Source: Crocodylus rhombifer (Eukaryota > Chordata > Crocodylia > Crocodylidae). From it: a stretch of 64,000 nucleotides of DNA. Shown one piece after another: positions 36,536 through 48,023 of the stretch. The notes under the pieces are model-generated. The model worked only from the letters and a program-made list of their open reading frames with translations. It was not told the DNA's origin and searched no databases. The stretch spans positions 567,240 through 631,239 of the forward strand of contig JAVSML010024600.1 in NCBI GenBank assembly GCA_038503035.1, read 5' to 3'. The position numbers were made by a program, and so were the translations under genes. The number at the start of each line of letters is the position of its first letter. Positions within the stretch are counted from its first letter, which is position 1.

Positions 36536-38933
36536 ACAACACCCTTAGTCAAGTCACTTAACCTCTGTCAAGGTGTTGGGAGAATTAGTTAATGTTTATA
36601 GAGCCTTGAAGATGAAAAATACACTATAAGTACCATGTAGTGTTATTGTCAATAACAAGAACCTGTCTCAAAAACAGTAGCCTCTCCCTGACTGTTTGCA
36701 AATAGCTAGTGATAGTTGAGAAGCACTCTTCAGTGGCCTTCATGGATGATACTTCTTCAGTGATGTTAAATTCATTCTGCAACAGAAGTTCAACTTCTTT
36801 TTGTAACACTCTCACTTTGCCTTACACCCTCCCCCAACACAGAAATACAAACCTGCTTTTCTCAGTGACAAAGTATGTTATCTCTTCTATTGTCTTTTCA
36901 GGAATACAGCAGCTAAAAGCATTCAGATTAAAACAAACACAAAACTAACAGGATTATTGCTGCATTACCTTGACTTTTGCTTCCCCATTGAATTACTTTG
37001 CACTACTGATCCCAAGTGATTTCTTTCTTTCTTTCTTGGGTACTTTTGGGCCCACAGTATAGTCATATCTCAACACTCTACCCTTCCTAGAGATGAGAAG
37101 CTGAGGCACAAAGGAGGACATTTGTGTGCTTGAACATAGCTCATCCACCTTTAGTTCCGGTACTAGTCATGAGCATTTTTTTTTTGCCTTTGCCTTTTTA
37201 GCTCTTTATATTTTAACTGTATCATGATTATTGCTGTACTCCTTTACTGTTCAGGATTATTTACTGTACTCCCTTAACACATCTCTCTTCACTGCAGTAA
37301 TTTAGTGATGGAAATTAACTAGTCATTGTAGTTAGCTGTCCCAGTTCCTCTTAACTTTCTAATTTACATTAGTTTTAGGACTTCATATTATGCCTAAAAG
37401 TACATATAAAAGTACGTATTTTTATTGTTCTCTCCAAACACAAGTTGTATAAGCAAATTCTTGGTGAACTGGAGTTCAGCAGGTTCCATTTTCATTCATC
37501 TCAACCACCAGCACTAACAGAGGGAGATTTTTACTTTTCAGACTGCTCATTATTTTAATGGGACTGAAATATTATCATTAATTATAATTGCAATCTGTCC
37601 TTTCAAGGTGACTCATTTCTTCTTTTAAATATTGCATTGTGTTCTTCCTAACATTAGAGCATTTTAGTTTTCCTTCCTTATTATTTTAATATCAAAACAA
37701 CTAATTAATTGAGTCAATTTTAACCATACTCCAGAATAACCATCTCTTGAAGCAGTAGTATGTGCTACATGAACAAAAGGACCAGGTACAGACATTACAC
37801 TTTTACCAGTATAAGTGATCAGGAACCGATCTATACCTGTAACAGAATAGAAGTTTGGTACACACAGACCAGTTTAAAATTGGCAGAACCCAGTCCAAGA
37901 TTTTCCCCCCACCCCACCAAAGAGCGAATGTGTGTCCTATGCCCTACTGATCTAAACTATGCCACTTAAAGAAAACCATGCAACTTAGAGTGATTCCACC
38001 TTAAGTTTTTCTGAATCCACACCTAGCCAAAGTGCTTAATCATACCCATATAAACAGCAATAACTCTTATAGGATCAAACTGTCTTTCTCCCCACCCTTT
38101 TATCTCAATAGGAAAAAAATGTTGTTTTTTTTGTTAATTTAAAGGATAGTAAAGAGCATATGAAATAATTTTCTTCCTACAGTTAGAAAGCAATGGCATC
38201 AAAAAATTCAGTGAACAATGTGGGCCTTGATTAAGAATGGATCCTGGGTTTTTAAGGGATAGAAAAACTATATACAAGAAATTATGCTTGATGTATTACA
38301 CGGCTTCCAGCTGAGAAAAATGTAGCACCACTCAAACTGGTTTGACCTGTTTGATGCTGCCTGAAAAAACTCACAACCTTGGATGGTAATTTAACCCATA
38401 GAATCAAGAGGTTTGTTGCTAAGAAGGGTCAGAATTTGGTCCACTAGGGATAATTCTATGAATATGAATTCTAAATAGAAGTTGGAATATGAATCAAAGA
38501 AAATTTCTCTACTCTAAAAATGATTCAACTACCAAGAAAAGGAGAACAAAGATCTGAGCAAGATTGCCAAGGCCAAGTAACCAATGGCCATCAGCAGTAC
38601 AATATACAGTTGAAAATATACAGTACAGTATACTGTTTTGAAAAGTTTTTTTCCCATGGAGATAGCAAAATATTAGAGATGTTTTACATTCTCATTTATT
38701 CATACAATTAAAACATACTGAATCAATTTCTTATTAAAATGTATGTCTTTTATATTCTGAATATATCTTTTTGTACTTCAAAGAACTGGGTTTTTAACAT
38801 CATATATCCCATTAAAGCCATTATTTTTTTTCTTTTTCTTATTTTCAGTATACTAAAATTTTAGTACAACTCCAAATATCTCTGAGTTCTGCAAATTTTA
38901 GTCTCTAGCTTTGTAGTGAGAGCACATGATATA
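36536..38933. other. Non-coding AT-rich stretch
   Basis: A short TTTC repeat lies at 37020-37036. No gene, RNA or defined repeat recognised. Confidence 0.4.
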
Positions 38934-38941
38934 TATTATAC

Positions 38942-40350
38942 CAGGGGTCAGGAACATTTTTGGCCAGAGTACCAAAACACCCACAACCTCAACTTGTAAG
39001 ATATTTGTGTGCCAAGGGTAGACAGCAGGGGAGTTGCAAAAAGCCCGATCCTTGTGGCAATGTAGCCCTGACCCCTTCCCTGCCATCCTCCCTGAGGCAC
39101 GGTTGCCAAGCAAAATGCCTTTGTATACTACACTCTGGCGCCTGTGCCTGGGGTTATGTACCCCTGTTCTCTCTATATATAAAACTTACAGGAAAATAGT
39201 AAAAATTCACATATTGATCCATTAAAAACATTTAGCCTTCCACAAACATAAGGGAACAGGTGCCTTCACCTCAGAAACATTAAAACTTTTTGGCAGTTAA
39301 AAGAATTATAATTCCTAAAGACTCACAACTGTGCATGTGCTCCAGAGAAGGTGGGTGGCAGTTGGCTGCTTGGGCCCTGCCCCTGCAGGCAAAGAGCCGG
39401 AGGCAAAGGAAACCCTTAGGCTTTAATACAGTATTGACTTGCCCCTGGTTCCTGTCAAAGCTGACAGAAGAAAGGGGCAGTAAGACCCAGTGGGAGCCCC
39501 AGCAGGACTGAGCAGCCCAGCCTGCCCCACCCCCAGCCATTCAACTTCCTGCCTGCCAGCACTGTTGGCACCACATGGCTCTGCTGCATTGCCAAAGTGG
39601 GGAGCTCGAAGCCACCCTGGTAGGGTGTGTGTGGTTGTGTGTGTGTGTGTGCAGCCAGGAGAAGAGTGGGTGGGTGGGGGTGGGTGTTCAGCCAAGGTCA
39701 TAGTGTGTGCTTGCGTGTGTGTGTGTGCATACATGCAGCTAGGGGCAGAGTGGATGGGTGGGGGTTAAGTGTGAGTGTGCAGGCCGGGACAGTGTGTATG
39801 TTATGTGTGTTCATAGGGTAAGCACCACATGCACACCCCACCAAACACATGCACCCACACACCCTTCGCACTGCCATACACACAGACCACCACAAGCCCC
39901 GTACCCACCCACACCTCACATATCCACACACACACCCACATGCTCCCTCACCCTACAACCCTACACCCACCCCCCACAATATACAGGCATAAGACTTCAT
40001 TTTAAGCTGTTGTGCCATCATCTCTATGTACACTACAGAAAAACAGGTAAATCAGGAAAAAAAAATATTTTGAAATCAAATTAATGCATGCTGTCACTGT
40101 TTCCTTTTTAGAATATAATTTGGTATTTTTCTGGTTCCAAGATGACAAAACCTCTTGCTGAAAGGAGTACCTCTGGGGTCAAGGGGGGCACTTCCGGTAC
40201 TAAAGGTCAGGGGTTAGGGGGCGGGACTTCCAGTCACAAGATGGTGACTAGAGGGTGGGGCACCTGCCAAGGGGTGGAGCTACCCATGCAGCCCTCCACA
40301 GCTTGCCAAAACTTGGTAAGTGGCCCTCCACCCAAAATTGCCCACCTCTG
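38942..40350. mobile_element. Non-autonomous hAT element, family A copy 2
   Basis: The left end CAGGGGTCAGGAACATTTTT is a classic hAT/Charlie-like terminus, and the right end is AAAATTGCCCACCTCTG. Its right ~300 bp align with those of 9369-10411. The flanking octamers TATTATAC and GTTTACAT agree at only 4 of 8 positions, so the duplication is weak. The centre (39620-39980) holds TG and CA tracts in opposite order, which makes it partly foldback. No transposase is visible. Confidence 0.7.
39620..39980. repeat. TG-rich then CA-rich microsatellite, inverted
   Basis: GTGTGTGTGTG-type runs at 39625-39800 are followed by CACACACCC-type runs at 39830-39980, which can pair with each other. Open frames through this stretch are simple-sequence artefacts. 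Confidence 0.75.
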
Positions 40351-40594
40351 GTTTACATGGCCAGCCCTAAAGGGTGAGTGGGGGAGGGGGGAGGATGTAA
40401 GCACCCCCTGGAATGCCCTATCATTCATGATGGGCAATTGGCTAGTATTTTTATAAAACCACAAGCATTGATGTGGTAAAGATTTCTCAAAATCCCAAAG
40501 GATAAAGTCAGGTCATTCTCTTGTTCTACAAGAACTGTTAATTATTTTATTTCTTGTTATAGTGTTCTAAGTCAGCTTCACTGAGTTAATAGAG

Positions 40595-40864
40595 TATGGG
40601 CACATCTGCATGTGTAATTAATGCACCTGAATTTTCTACTCATCTGAATTTGCTTCCTGTGGGAGCAGTTCAGTAAAGGGCTGCTCCTGCCCTGCTCTGC
40701 CCCCCTGCTGCAGCTGGGGGAAATCCAGGCTCCCCCAGGTGCCCACCCCAAGCTGGCAGGGGGCCCTGGAGTTGGTCCCAATCTCCACATAGCTGGAAAA
40801 GCTGTCCCAGCTGCTGGGAGCTGTCCCTGCTGCTGGGACATGTCTAAATCTCCATGTGGCCCTA
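40595..40864. mobile_element. Possible MITE with TA ends
   Basis: The edge TATGGGCACATCTGCATG and the far edge CATGTGGCCCTA form a short imperfect inverted repeat, both bounded by TA. The interior is GC-rich (CTGCTGGGAGCTGTCCC). Weakly supported. Confidence 0.35.
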
Positions 40865-41188
40865 CCTCCTCCCAGCTTCTACTTAATTTGTGTGAACATA
40901 GATTGTGACAATCATTGTTTTTTTTTTTAATCTGTGCACTGCTCTGAGATTACTCTTGTCTTTCCTTTTCTTCTCACCCTCTTTCCATTCTTTCTTTCTA
41001 GTAATTGAAAGGTTCATTTTTACTTACAAAATTCTATAAATACAAATAGCTCTAATTAAGATTTGGCTAAATGGGAACTGAGCACCTAGATGAGTAAGAA
41101 AATATACTTTAAGATTTCCTCTGGCATGCAACAAAGGGGATCAGGTGTGATACATTTTTGAAAGGAAATAAGCCATAACTGCATATTA
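40865..41188. other. Non-coding stretch
   Basis: Nothing recognised apart from a T run near 40918-40928. Confidence 0.4.
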
Positions 41189-41295
41189 GGGTGGTGCGAA
41201 GCTTCAGTCACTGATTCGGTTTGGTGGAGATTTGGCCCGATTCGGTGGCCAAATCTCTGACCCAGAAGTGGACTGGAAGTACTTCCAGAAAAGAG
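41189..41295 (+). mobile_element. Fragment of the foldback hAT family
   Basis: TAGGGTGGTGCGAAGCTTCA and the following GATTCGG/GAGATTTGGCC words match the left arm of 20206-21019. The sequence then jumps to CCCAGAAGTGGACTGGAAGT, an inner-arm segment, so the outer and inner parts are joined by a deletion. The right arm is missing. Confidence 0.7.
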
Positions 41296-41439
41296 ATAGA
41301 AAGAGATATCTGTTGCATTACATACATGTTCAGCAGAAGCAGAGGCAGTAAAAATATGCTAAATAAAAATGTACCCTGAGTACTGTTGTTTATCCTTTCA
41401 ATTTGAAGAATACCATGATCTCACTAGTTGGTTTGGTTT

Positions 41440-43060
41440 TTGTGAACACTTGAATGACTGATCAGGCCTATTTATGCTTTGATCTGCCTTGGCACACTGA
41501 GCAAGAGATGCTGTTTTGGGTTGCTTTATCAACAGAAGACATGCTGATGTGAGATTTACACTGTTTGAAGATTCTGCTCTGCCTCAGCAGTTCTTCTCTG
41601 CTCATAGACTGTAGCTCCAGTATGGATGAGGCTTTGCCAGGTGAAACAATCATGAGCAAGATTTTCCCAAGAACTTTGGGTGAATGTTGAAAAGTTTCAA
41701 GGGTGACTTGAGGGAGTCCTTGAAGCATTCCTTCTGGCCTCCCTGAGAGTGCTTTCCCTCTTTTAGCTCACTGTAAAAGATCTTTGGCAGGCACTCAACT
41801 GGTATCCTGGAGACATGGCCTACCCATCTTATCTATGATTTCATTAATGGAGTGTGGATGTTTGGAATGCCTGCCCAAGTAAGAACCTCAGTGTCTGGGA
41901 CCTTATCTTTCCATCTCATCCTCATCAGTTTCCTCAGACAGCCCATGTGAAAGTGGTTCATCTTCACAGCATGGTGTCTGTAGATTTTAGTATTAATTGT
42001 GAAACCAAAGTTGTCACAAACTGAAAAGAAGTGGTCCATACTCCATTGTATATCAAACTCAGATTTGGCACTGAGGGAACAGTCATCAGAAAACAGAAGA
42101 TCATGAACAATCACTTCCTGTAACTTCATCTTCTCCTATGGTCTACTCAAATTAAACAGTTTCCCACCAGTCTGGTAACTGATGTTAATCCGTGTCACAC
42201 TCATGAAAGCCATCTGTTAGCATGACAGAGAACATCATACTGAAGACAGTTGGGGCCAACACACAGCCCTGCTTGACTTCACTGGTGACTGGGAGTGGTT
42301 CAGCTTACTCACTGTCATCCACAACACGAGCAAGCATGCCATCATGGAATTGCCAAATTGTTGCGATGAATTTCTATGGGTAACTGAATTTTGCCATGAT
42401 TTTCCAAAGGCCCACCCAACTGACTGTATTAAATGCTATTTTCAGGTCAATCGAAGTCTTGTATAGGTTAGAGTTCTGTTCCTGGCATTTCTCCTGAAGT
42501 TGATGGGCTGCAAACACCATGTCTGTGGTCCCGCATCCTTCCCCAAAACCACACCAATTCTCAGGCAAGAGCCCTTGTTCAATGTGTTGCACAAGATGAT
42601 TCAGCAAAACTGTGGCGAGGATTTTGCCGGCTACTGACAGTAAGTAGATGCCCCAATGGTTGTCACAGGATTGTCTTTCCTCTTGTACAAGTGGACAATG
42701 GATGCATCTTTGTACTCCTGAAGTATAGTACCTTAAGTCCACATTGACTAGAAAAGTTCAGTCAGTTCCAAAGCCATATGTGAGTAGACCTCTGTTGGTG
42801 TAGCGTCTGCTCCATGTGACCTACCATTTGACGGCAGGTTAATTGTTTTCACAGTATCAGTCAGCATTGGAGGATCAGCAACAGATATCTTAATGTCTAC
42901 CTGAGGCAGTTGATCAGTTGCCTCCTCACTAATTGTTGATTAAGGATCTTGTTGAAGTGTTCAGCCAATCTCTGCAGTATCTTTCCTTTATCGATGAGCA
43001 ATGTGGTGCCATCAGCAATCAGTACTGCAGATGTACTAAATGTGTACTAAATGTTTCACC
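41440..43060 (-). mobile_element. Decayed non-LTR retrotransposon, RTE-like
   Basis: Minus-strand frames carry a second, non-CR1 reverse transcriptase. In 42374-42742, NHWGIYLLSVAGKILATVLL, then LLPENWCGFGEGCGTTDMVF and SIDLKIAFNTVS, correspond to RT blocks up to motif A. In 41833-42129, HDLLFSDDCSL is the catalytic DD motif and NHFHMGCLRKLMRMRWKDK is the C-terminal block typical of RTE-related elements. An upstream part with GADATPTEVY lies at about 42790-42830. Frameshifts separate all pieces. Clade assignment comes from memory of the block pattern; RTE is favoured over CR1/L2. Confidence 0.75.
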
Positions 43061-43533
43061 ACAAGCAACACGTGGATATAGGGTAACCAAACGTATGTGT
43101 GTGCTTGTTATGCAGCATGAATTGATAAAATTGTTCATTCTTGATCTACAGTTTGATGATTATGTTTATAATCCTTTTCCTAGAATACTTTATTTAAAGT
43201 TGGCATCATGACAATGTTCTAGAAATACTTCCTACCCCATTTTTAGTTCAGTATTTCTTCTGTTTCAAATCTGGACTTCATTTTTTAAACAGAGTAGGAG
43301 CACCTAGTTCAACCAAGAAGGTAATGAACTTTCTACAAACCTCATTCCTTTGTGGTACCACCCTGGTTTTACCATATTGGTTTAGAGCAGAGGAAAAACA
43401 GCACTGTAAAAGGGGAGAATCAGGCCAGTCTCTTTCATCAGGTCTCTCTTATACTGCAAACTGTTGTAACTCTTGTTTCTCCACACCATCTTTAAGTACT
43501 CAGGTGATTTCGTGGACATCCAAACTTTAGGGA
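43061..43533. other. Non-coding stretch between two LINEs
   Basis: No feature recognised. Confidence 0.4.
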
Positions 43534-45057
43534 ATTCATAGATTTTCATAGATTTCATAGACATTAGGGCTGGAAGGGACCTCGGGAGATCATTGAGTCC
43601 AGCCCCCTGCCCAAAGGGCAGGAAGTCAGCTGGGGTCATAGGATCCCAGCAAGATAAGCATCCAATTTACTCTTGAAGGTGTTCAATGTAGGTGCTTGAA
43701 CCACCTCCGATGGCAGACTGTTCCAGACCTTGGGGGCTCGGACAGTAAAGAAATTCTTCCTTATGTCCAGCCTGAAACGGTCTTGCAGGAGTTTGTGACC
43801 ATTCGACTTCGTCATCCCTTGGGGTGCTCTGGTGAACAGACGTTCCCCCAGATCCTGGTGGTCACCCCTGATAAACTTATAAGTGGCCATCAGATCACCC
43901 CTGAGCCTACGCTTTTCCAGGCTAAAGAGTCCCATGGCTCTCAGCCTGTCATCGTAAGATCTGTTTTCCTGACCTCTGATCATGCGCGTGGCTTTCCTCT
44001 GGACTCTCTCAAGCTTCTCCACATCCTTTTTGAATTGTGGAGCCCAAAACTGGACGCAGTACTCCAGCTGCGGCCTCACCAAGGCCGAGTACAAGGGGAG
44101 AATGACGTCCCGGGATTTGCTCGAGAAGCATCTATGGATGCAAGCCAGCGTTTTGGTCACTTTACTAGCCGCAGCATCGCATTGGAGGCTCATGTTCATC
44201 TTGTGGTCAATGATGACCCCCAAGTCTCTCTCTTCTGTAGTGCTATCCAACGTAGCACTGCCGAGCCTATAAGGATGCTCCAGGTTTTCCCTCCCAAGGT
44301 GGAGAACCTTGCATTTTTCGGTGTTAAACACCATGAGGTTCTCGTCCACCCATTTGCTGAGCCTGTCCAGGTCAGCCTGGATCACCCGCCTATCTTGGCG
44401 TGGATGCTTTGTCCCAAAGTTGGTGTCATCGGAGAACTTGGCCAGTCCACTCCTGACTCCAATGTCCACATCGTTAATGAAGATGTTGAACAGGATGGGT
44501 CCCAGGACAGAGCCTTGAGGGACCCCACTGGTCACAGGGCACCACGATGAGTGACTGCCATCAATTACAACCCTCTGGGTTCGACCACGGAGCCAGTTTC
44601 CCAGCCAGCGGATCGTGGTGGAGCCAAGGCCACAACCAGCCAGTTTGGCCAAGAGGTGATCGTGGGATACCAGATCAAAGGCTTTATTGAAGTCAAGATA
44701 TATGACATCAATCTCTTCTCCCTCATCCAGGTGATAGGTCACCTGGTCATAGAAGGAAATGAGGTTGGTCAAACAAGACCTACCCGCAACAAACCCATGC
44801 TGGCTATCCCTTAGGATGTTAGCCTGGCCCAGTCCATCAAGGATGGCTTCCTTAATAAACTTTTCTAAGATCTTCCCCAGGATAGAAGTCAGGCTAATGG
44901 GCCTGTAGTTAGCCGGATCCACTCTCCTCCCTTTCTTGAAGATTGGCACCACATTGGCCTTCTTCCAGTCTTCGGGCACTACACCAGAGCGCCAGGAGTT
45001 TTCAAAGATCCGTGCCAGGGTCTGGGCTATGACGCCAGCTCCTTGAGTACCCATAGT
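43534..45057 (-). mobile_element. CR1 LINE, 5'-truncated, well preserved
   Basis: Minus-strand CR1 copy with a complete 3' end: the untranslated tail contains the CCCTGCCC/GGGACCTCGGGAGATCA segment, and the element finishes in a short octamer-type microsatellite (TCATAGATTTTCATAGATTT, 43534-43560), the hallmark of CR1 termini. The other edge lies near 45057, inside the reverse transcriptase gene, so the endonuclease and ORF1 are absent. CR1 usually leaves no target duplication and none is seen. The near-intact frame makes this one of the youngest insertions in the window. Confidence 0.95.
43636..45054 (-). CDS. CR1 ORF2 C-terminal part: reverse transcriptase, 472 codons
   Basis: In an intact element this protein copies the CR1 RNA at a nicked chromosomal site. 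The frame is uninterrupted for 472 codons and ends LAYLAGIL-like (DAYLAGIL, stop). Visible motifs: PEDWKKANVVPIFKKG (about 27-42), YRPISLTS (50-57), YLDFNKAFD with the first catalytic Asp at 121, SGVPQGSVLGP (176-186) and FSDD (207-210) with the catalytic pair at 209-210. CR1 usually has FADD, so Ala to Ser is a mild change. The apparent start Met is not native: the true ORF2 begins several hundred codons earlier, with the endonuclease domain. Without that domain and its promoter it should be inactive. Confidence 0.9.
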   Translation of the reverse strand: MGTQGAGVIAQTLARIFENSWRSGVVPEDWKKANVVPIFKKGRRVDPANYRPISLTSILGKILEKFIKEAILDGLGQANILRDSQHGFVAGRSCLTNLISFYDQVTYHLDEGEEIDVIYLDFNKAFDLVSHDHLLAKLAGCGLGSTTIRWLGNWLRGRTQRVVIDGSHSSWCPVTSGVPQGSVLGPILFNIFINDVDIGVRSGLAKFSDDTNFGTKHPRQDRRVIQADLDRLSKWVDENLMVFNTEKCKVLHLGRENLEHPYRLGSATLDSTTEERDLGVIIDHKMNMSLQCDAAASKVTKTLACIHRCFSSKSRDVILPLYSALVRPQLEYCVQFWAPQFKKDVEKLERVQRKATRMIRGQENRSYDDRLRAMGLFSLEKRRLRGDLMATYKFIRGDHQDLGERLFTRAPQGMTKSNGHKLLQDRFRLDIRKNFFTVRAPKVWNSLPSEVVQAPTLNTFKSKLDAYLAGIL

Positions 45058-45404
45058 GTCATGCCTTTCTTAATTCTGTTTAATATCAGTCCCTTTTTTA
45101 AGTAATTTCAATACATCTTGAACAATGTTAAGAATGGGAGGTCAAATACTTCCTCTTCCTCCTTTCAGTCTCCAATACTTTTCCTTTCCAGCTAGTTAAG
45201 TGCAGTCCTACTGAGTCTAAGGCTTAGTCTCCCAAGCTGTTCTAAACCCCAGTTTCCTGCTGTCTTTCAATTATATCCAGAATCCTGCAGTTCATCACCT
45301 CTTCGTATCAGCCTAAGAGTTAGAGATTTATCTAATTTAAAAGCCAAGTGTATCTTTATATGTGCTCCAGGGTAGGAGTAGGGGTGGGTAGAGCTAGGAG
45401 TGGG
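45058..45404. other. Non-coding stretch
   Basis: No feature recognised next to the CR1 truncation point. Confidence 0.4.
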
Positions 45405-45680
45405 AGGTCTTTTGCTTAGAGCGGCTCTGACAAGCTACTCTAATTCAAATAGCCACTGTCTCATGTATTCAGTGCCCCACACTTCAAAATCACAGCAGAG
45501 GTACTTTAATGAAAGCTTGTTCAACAACCTTCAGTTAAAGTGCCCTCTCTGCCATTTTGAAACATGGGGATGCTGAATACATATGATGCCGAGGCTACTG
45601 GACCATTCTAATTAAAACAAAGCAGATTAATTGAGTCTGCTTCTCAAGAGTCAACTATGTAGAAGCACAATGATGACTTG
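45405..45680. mobile_element. Palindromic MITE, older relative of 47279-47579
   Basis: Two arms of about 100 bp mirror each other: TCTCATGTATTCAGTGCCCC ... CACTTCAAAATC ... GAAAGCTTG on the left, and GCCATTTTGAAACATGGGGA ... TGCTGAATACATATGA on the right. The same words occur in 47279-47579. Terminal sequence and duplication are too decayed to set exact ends. Confidence 0.6.
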
Positions 45681-47275
45681 ACCCCCAGTAGTTTCCTGCA
45701 AAGCACTAAGTCGCTGATGTACTCCCAATCAATTCCTACACAGCTACAGTTCAGTGAGCTATTTAAAGAGACTGCTGCTATGAAATGAGTGGGAGATTCA
45801 GACTACAAACATGTCAGATTTTTCCTAGGACAAAGCTTTTTATTCTGGGATCCTACAGATATACAAGTCTATTGTCCCACTTTAAGTATCTCTGAAGTAA
45901 CTGTGAAGTACCAAAATAACACTTTTCCCCCAAGACAATCAAGACTAATTCAAATTAATTGCCATTCCAAATGCATGTGAAAATGGCTGTCCTGTCCTGT
46001 TTTCATGTGAATCAAAGCCTGCAATAGCCATTACACATAGACCCTACTAAAGCTGAATATTAAGCAGTGATAACATTAGAACATGCTGTGAGCCTGTTAA
46101 AGGTTAATATTATTTCTTGCCCGTAGGGTTCTGACTTGCTACTAGAGGGCTGGCAAGCAGGGTCATGGGTAGAAGCCAGGACACTTGAGCTCTATCCCTG
46201 TGGGTGGTGGAGGAAGAGCAGTGCATCTTGGGTTGCTGGAGGACTACAAATTTCTCATTTTATCTCCAGAAGCAGGCTGAAATTACATTACCATGGGGTA
46301 GGTAGCATGGCCCAGAGTTAACCTTCACCTGAAGCAGTATACTTTGAGATGCTCAGAAGGCACTTAGCATGAGTTAACAAGCTTTAGCATGAATTAATTA
46401 ATTTTATGTGTAGATGCTTACATTTTAAATGTTTTTAGTATGGTCATGTTTAAGTTCACCCTGAGACCTGAGACAAATAAAACATCTGTTGTTAGCAGAG
46501 GATTGTCACAACTAAAGAAAAGAAAACGGAAAAAAAAGAATTAGATATACTAACACAGAAAAAACTAGAGAGAGAGAAAATCAAAATTAATAAAGGGTAT
46601 AATAAAGAGGGAAAGATAAATGCATTATCATCAAAATTAGAATTGGTGTTAGAATTTTTTCTTCTGGAAAGATTCTAACATTTCTACAGTATCCATTTTA
46701 ATTTTATTATAGAACCTTGCTCACCATGCCAGGACAAATGGATTGCAATACCAATGGCAAAAGTATACATTAAATGTGAAAGCTGAATGTTATGTGGGCA
46801 CTTATTTCAAAATGAGCCAGTGTAAGTGATCAATAGCTTAATCCCAAAGTTTTAGATACAAGATCCTACATGTAACATGAAAAAATGATGAACATTCAGT
46901 GTATGTATCAAAGCTAAGGGAAATAATATAAAAAAGGAAAAGAAGAAATATTACTATTTTCTATTAATCAGTCATTGGTAAACTGGACAGCATTCTTATT
47001 TTCACATTGGTTGTTTCTATTTCAGTACATTGGTTATACTACAAGGACATCTTGTCCTCAAACAGGTATTCTGCACACCTTGTGAAGACTTACAGAATTA
47101 TTAAATAACATCTAAAAAGTCTGTTGTTTGAATTCTTCCCCCCCAATTCACACCAATGATCTAATTAGTTGGAAGAATAATACAAAGATCACTTTTTCTT
47201 GAACCAAAAAATTATCTGAAATACTGCCCATTTAATTGAAACAAATCTTTTTAAACAAACCCAGAAACTGGTGTC
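45681..47275. other. Non-coding stretch
   Basis: A GC-richer patch at 46120-46330 may be a SINE-like fragment, but no boxes or tail could be assigned. No gene seen. Confidence 0.35.
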
Positions 47276-47278
47276 TTA

Positions 47279-47579
47279 GGACACCTATACACAAGCAGCG
47301 AGGCTCCTCCAATGAACTGTAATTACAGCATGGTAATTACTGAGCTGCACCCAGCCTCCAGCATCTTGTGTATCAGGATTCCCACACTTGAATATGGTAG
47401 TGGAGGCACTTTATCTAAAGCTTGTTTGATGAGCTTTAGATAAAGTGCCTCTGCTGCCATTTTGAAGCACGGGAATGCTGATACATGAGACGTTCTGAGT
47501 GCTTTAATTAGAGCGGCTTTTATCACCTCTCTAATTAAAGCACCCCCTTCCTCCCCCTAAAGCAAGTGTATAAACACCC
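47279..47579. mobile_element. Palindromic MITE, PIF/Harbinger-like
   Basis: Ends GGACACCTATACACAAGC and, as reverse complement of the right end, GGGTGTTTATACACTTGC form an imperfect inverted repeat; both are flanked by TTA (47276-47278 and 47580-47582), which fits the 3-bp duplication of PIF/Harbinger elements. At the centre a perfect 20-bp inverted repeat (GAGGCACTTTATCTAAAGCT at 47403-47422 and its complement at 47432-47451) encloses a 9-base loop. The outer arms are also complementary. Non-coding. Confidence 0.65.
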
Positions 47580-47651
47580 TTAAAGCTGTAATACTTATAT
47601 GAAGTTTTGCTATAGAACTTTTAGATCTTACGTTATGAGCCCTACCAGGCA

Positions 47652-48023
47652 CAGTAAAAGCTCCGGTAACCGGCATCTTACAAGCCAGCATGCTTAATTA
47701 ACCATCATGCTGGCTTGTAAGATAAAGTGAAACTGGAAGTGCCCACCGTAGCACTTGCAGTTTCTCTGAGCCCCCACAGCCGGGGGCATAACAGGCTGTG
47801 CAGGGCTGTGTGGGGCCCACCTCCCTCTTCTGTGGGGCCTGCAGGGCCTGCAGGAGTGGCGTTGGTGCACCAGGAGGTGCAGTGATGCTGTGAGAGGGGC
47901 GGAGGGATGCTCTAGACATGGCAGGAGAAACGATGGCCCCAGGCCGGTCAATTAATCATCATATTTTGTTGTATCTATATGTGTCCCAGGAATGGGGGAT
48001 GCCAAATAACAGAGCTTTTACTG
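47652..48023. mobile_element. Tigger-like MITE with extra hairpin
   Basis: Left end CAGTAAAAGCTCCGGTAACC and right end (reverse complement) CAGTAAAAGCTCTGTTATTT match the Tigger-type Tc1/mariner terminus, with TA after the right end (48024-48025) and a mutated CA on the left. Just inside the left end, ATCTTACAAGCCAGCATG (47675-47692) and its exact complement (47706-47723) form an 18-bp perfect hairpin with a 13-base loop. The interior is GC-rich and non-coding. A relative lies at 50878-51151. Confidence 0.8.

Noticed and set aside
39423..40084. Cys/Val- and His/Thr-rich frames
   Set aside because: They are translations of TG and CA microsatellites.
43696..44550. 284-codon plus-strand open frame
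   Set aside because: It is exactly antisense to the CR1 reverse transcriptase frame, which has clear RT motifs; the plus-strand product has none.
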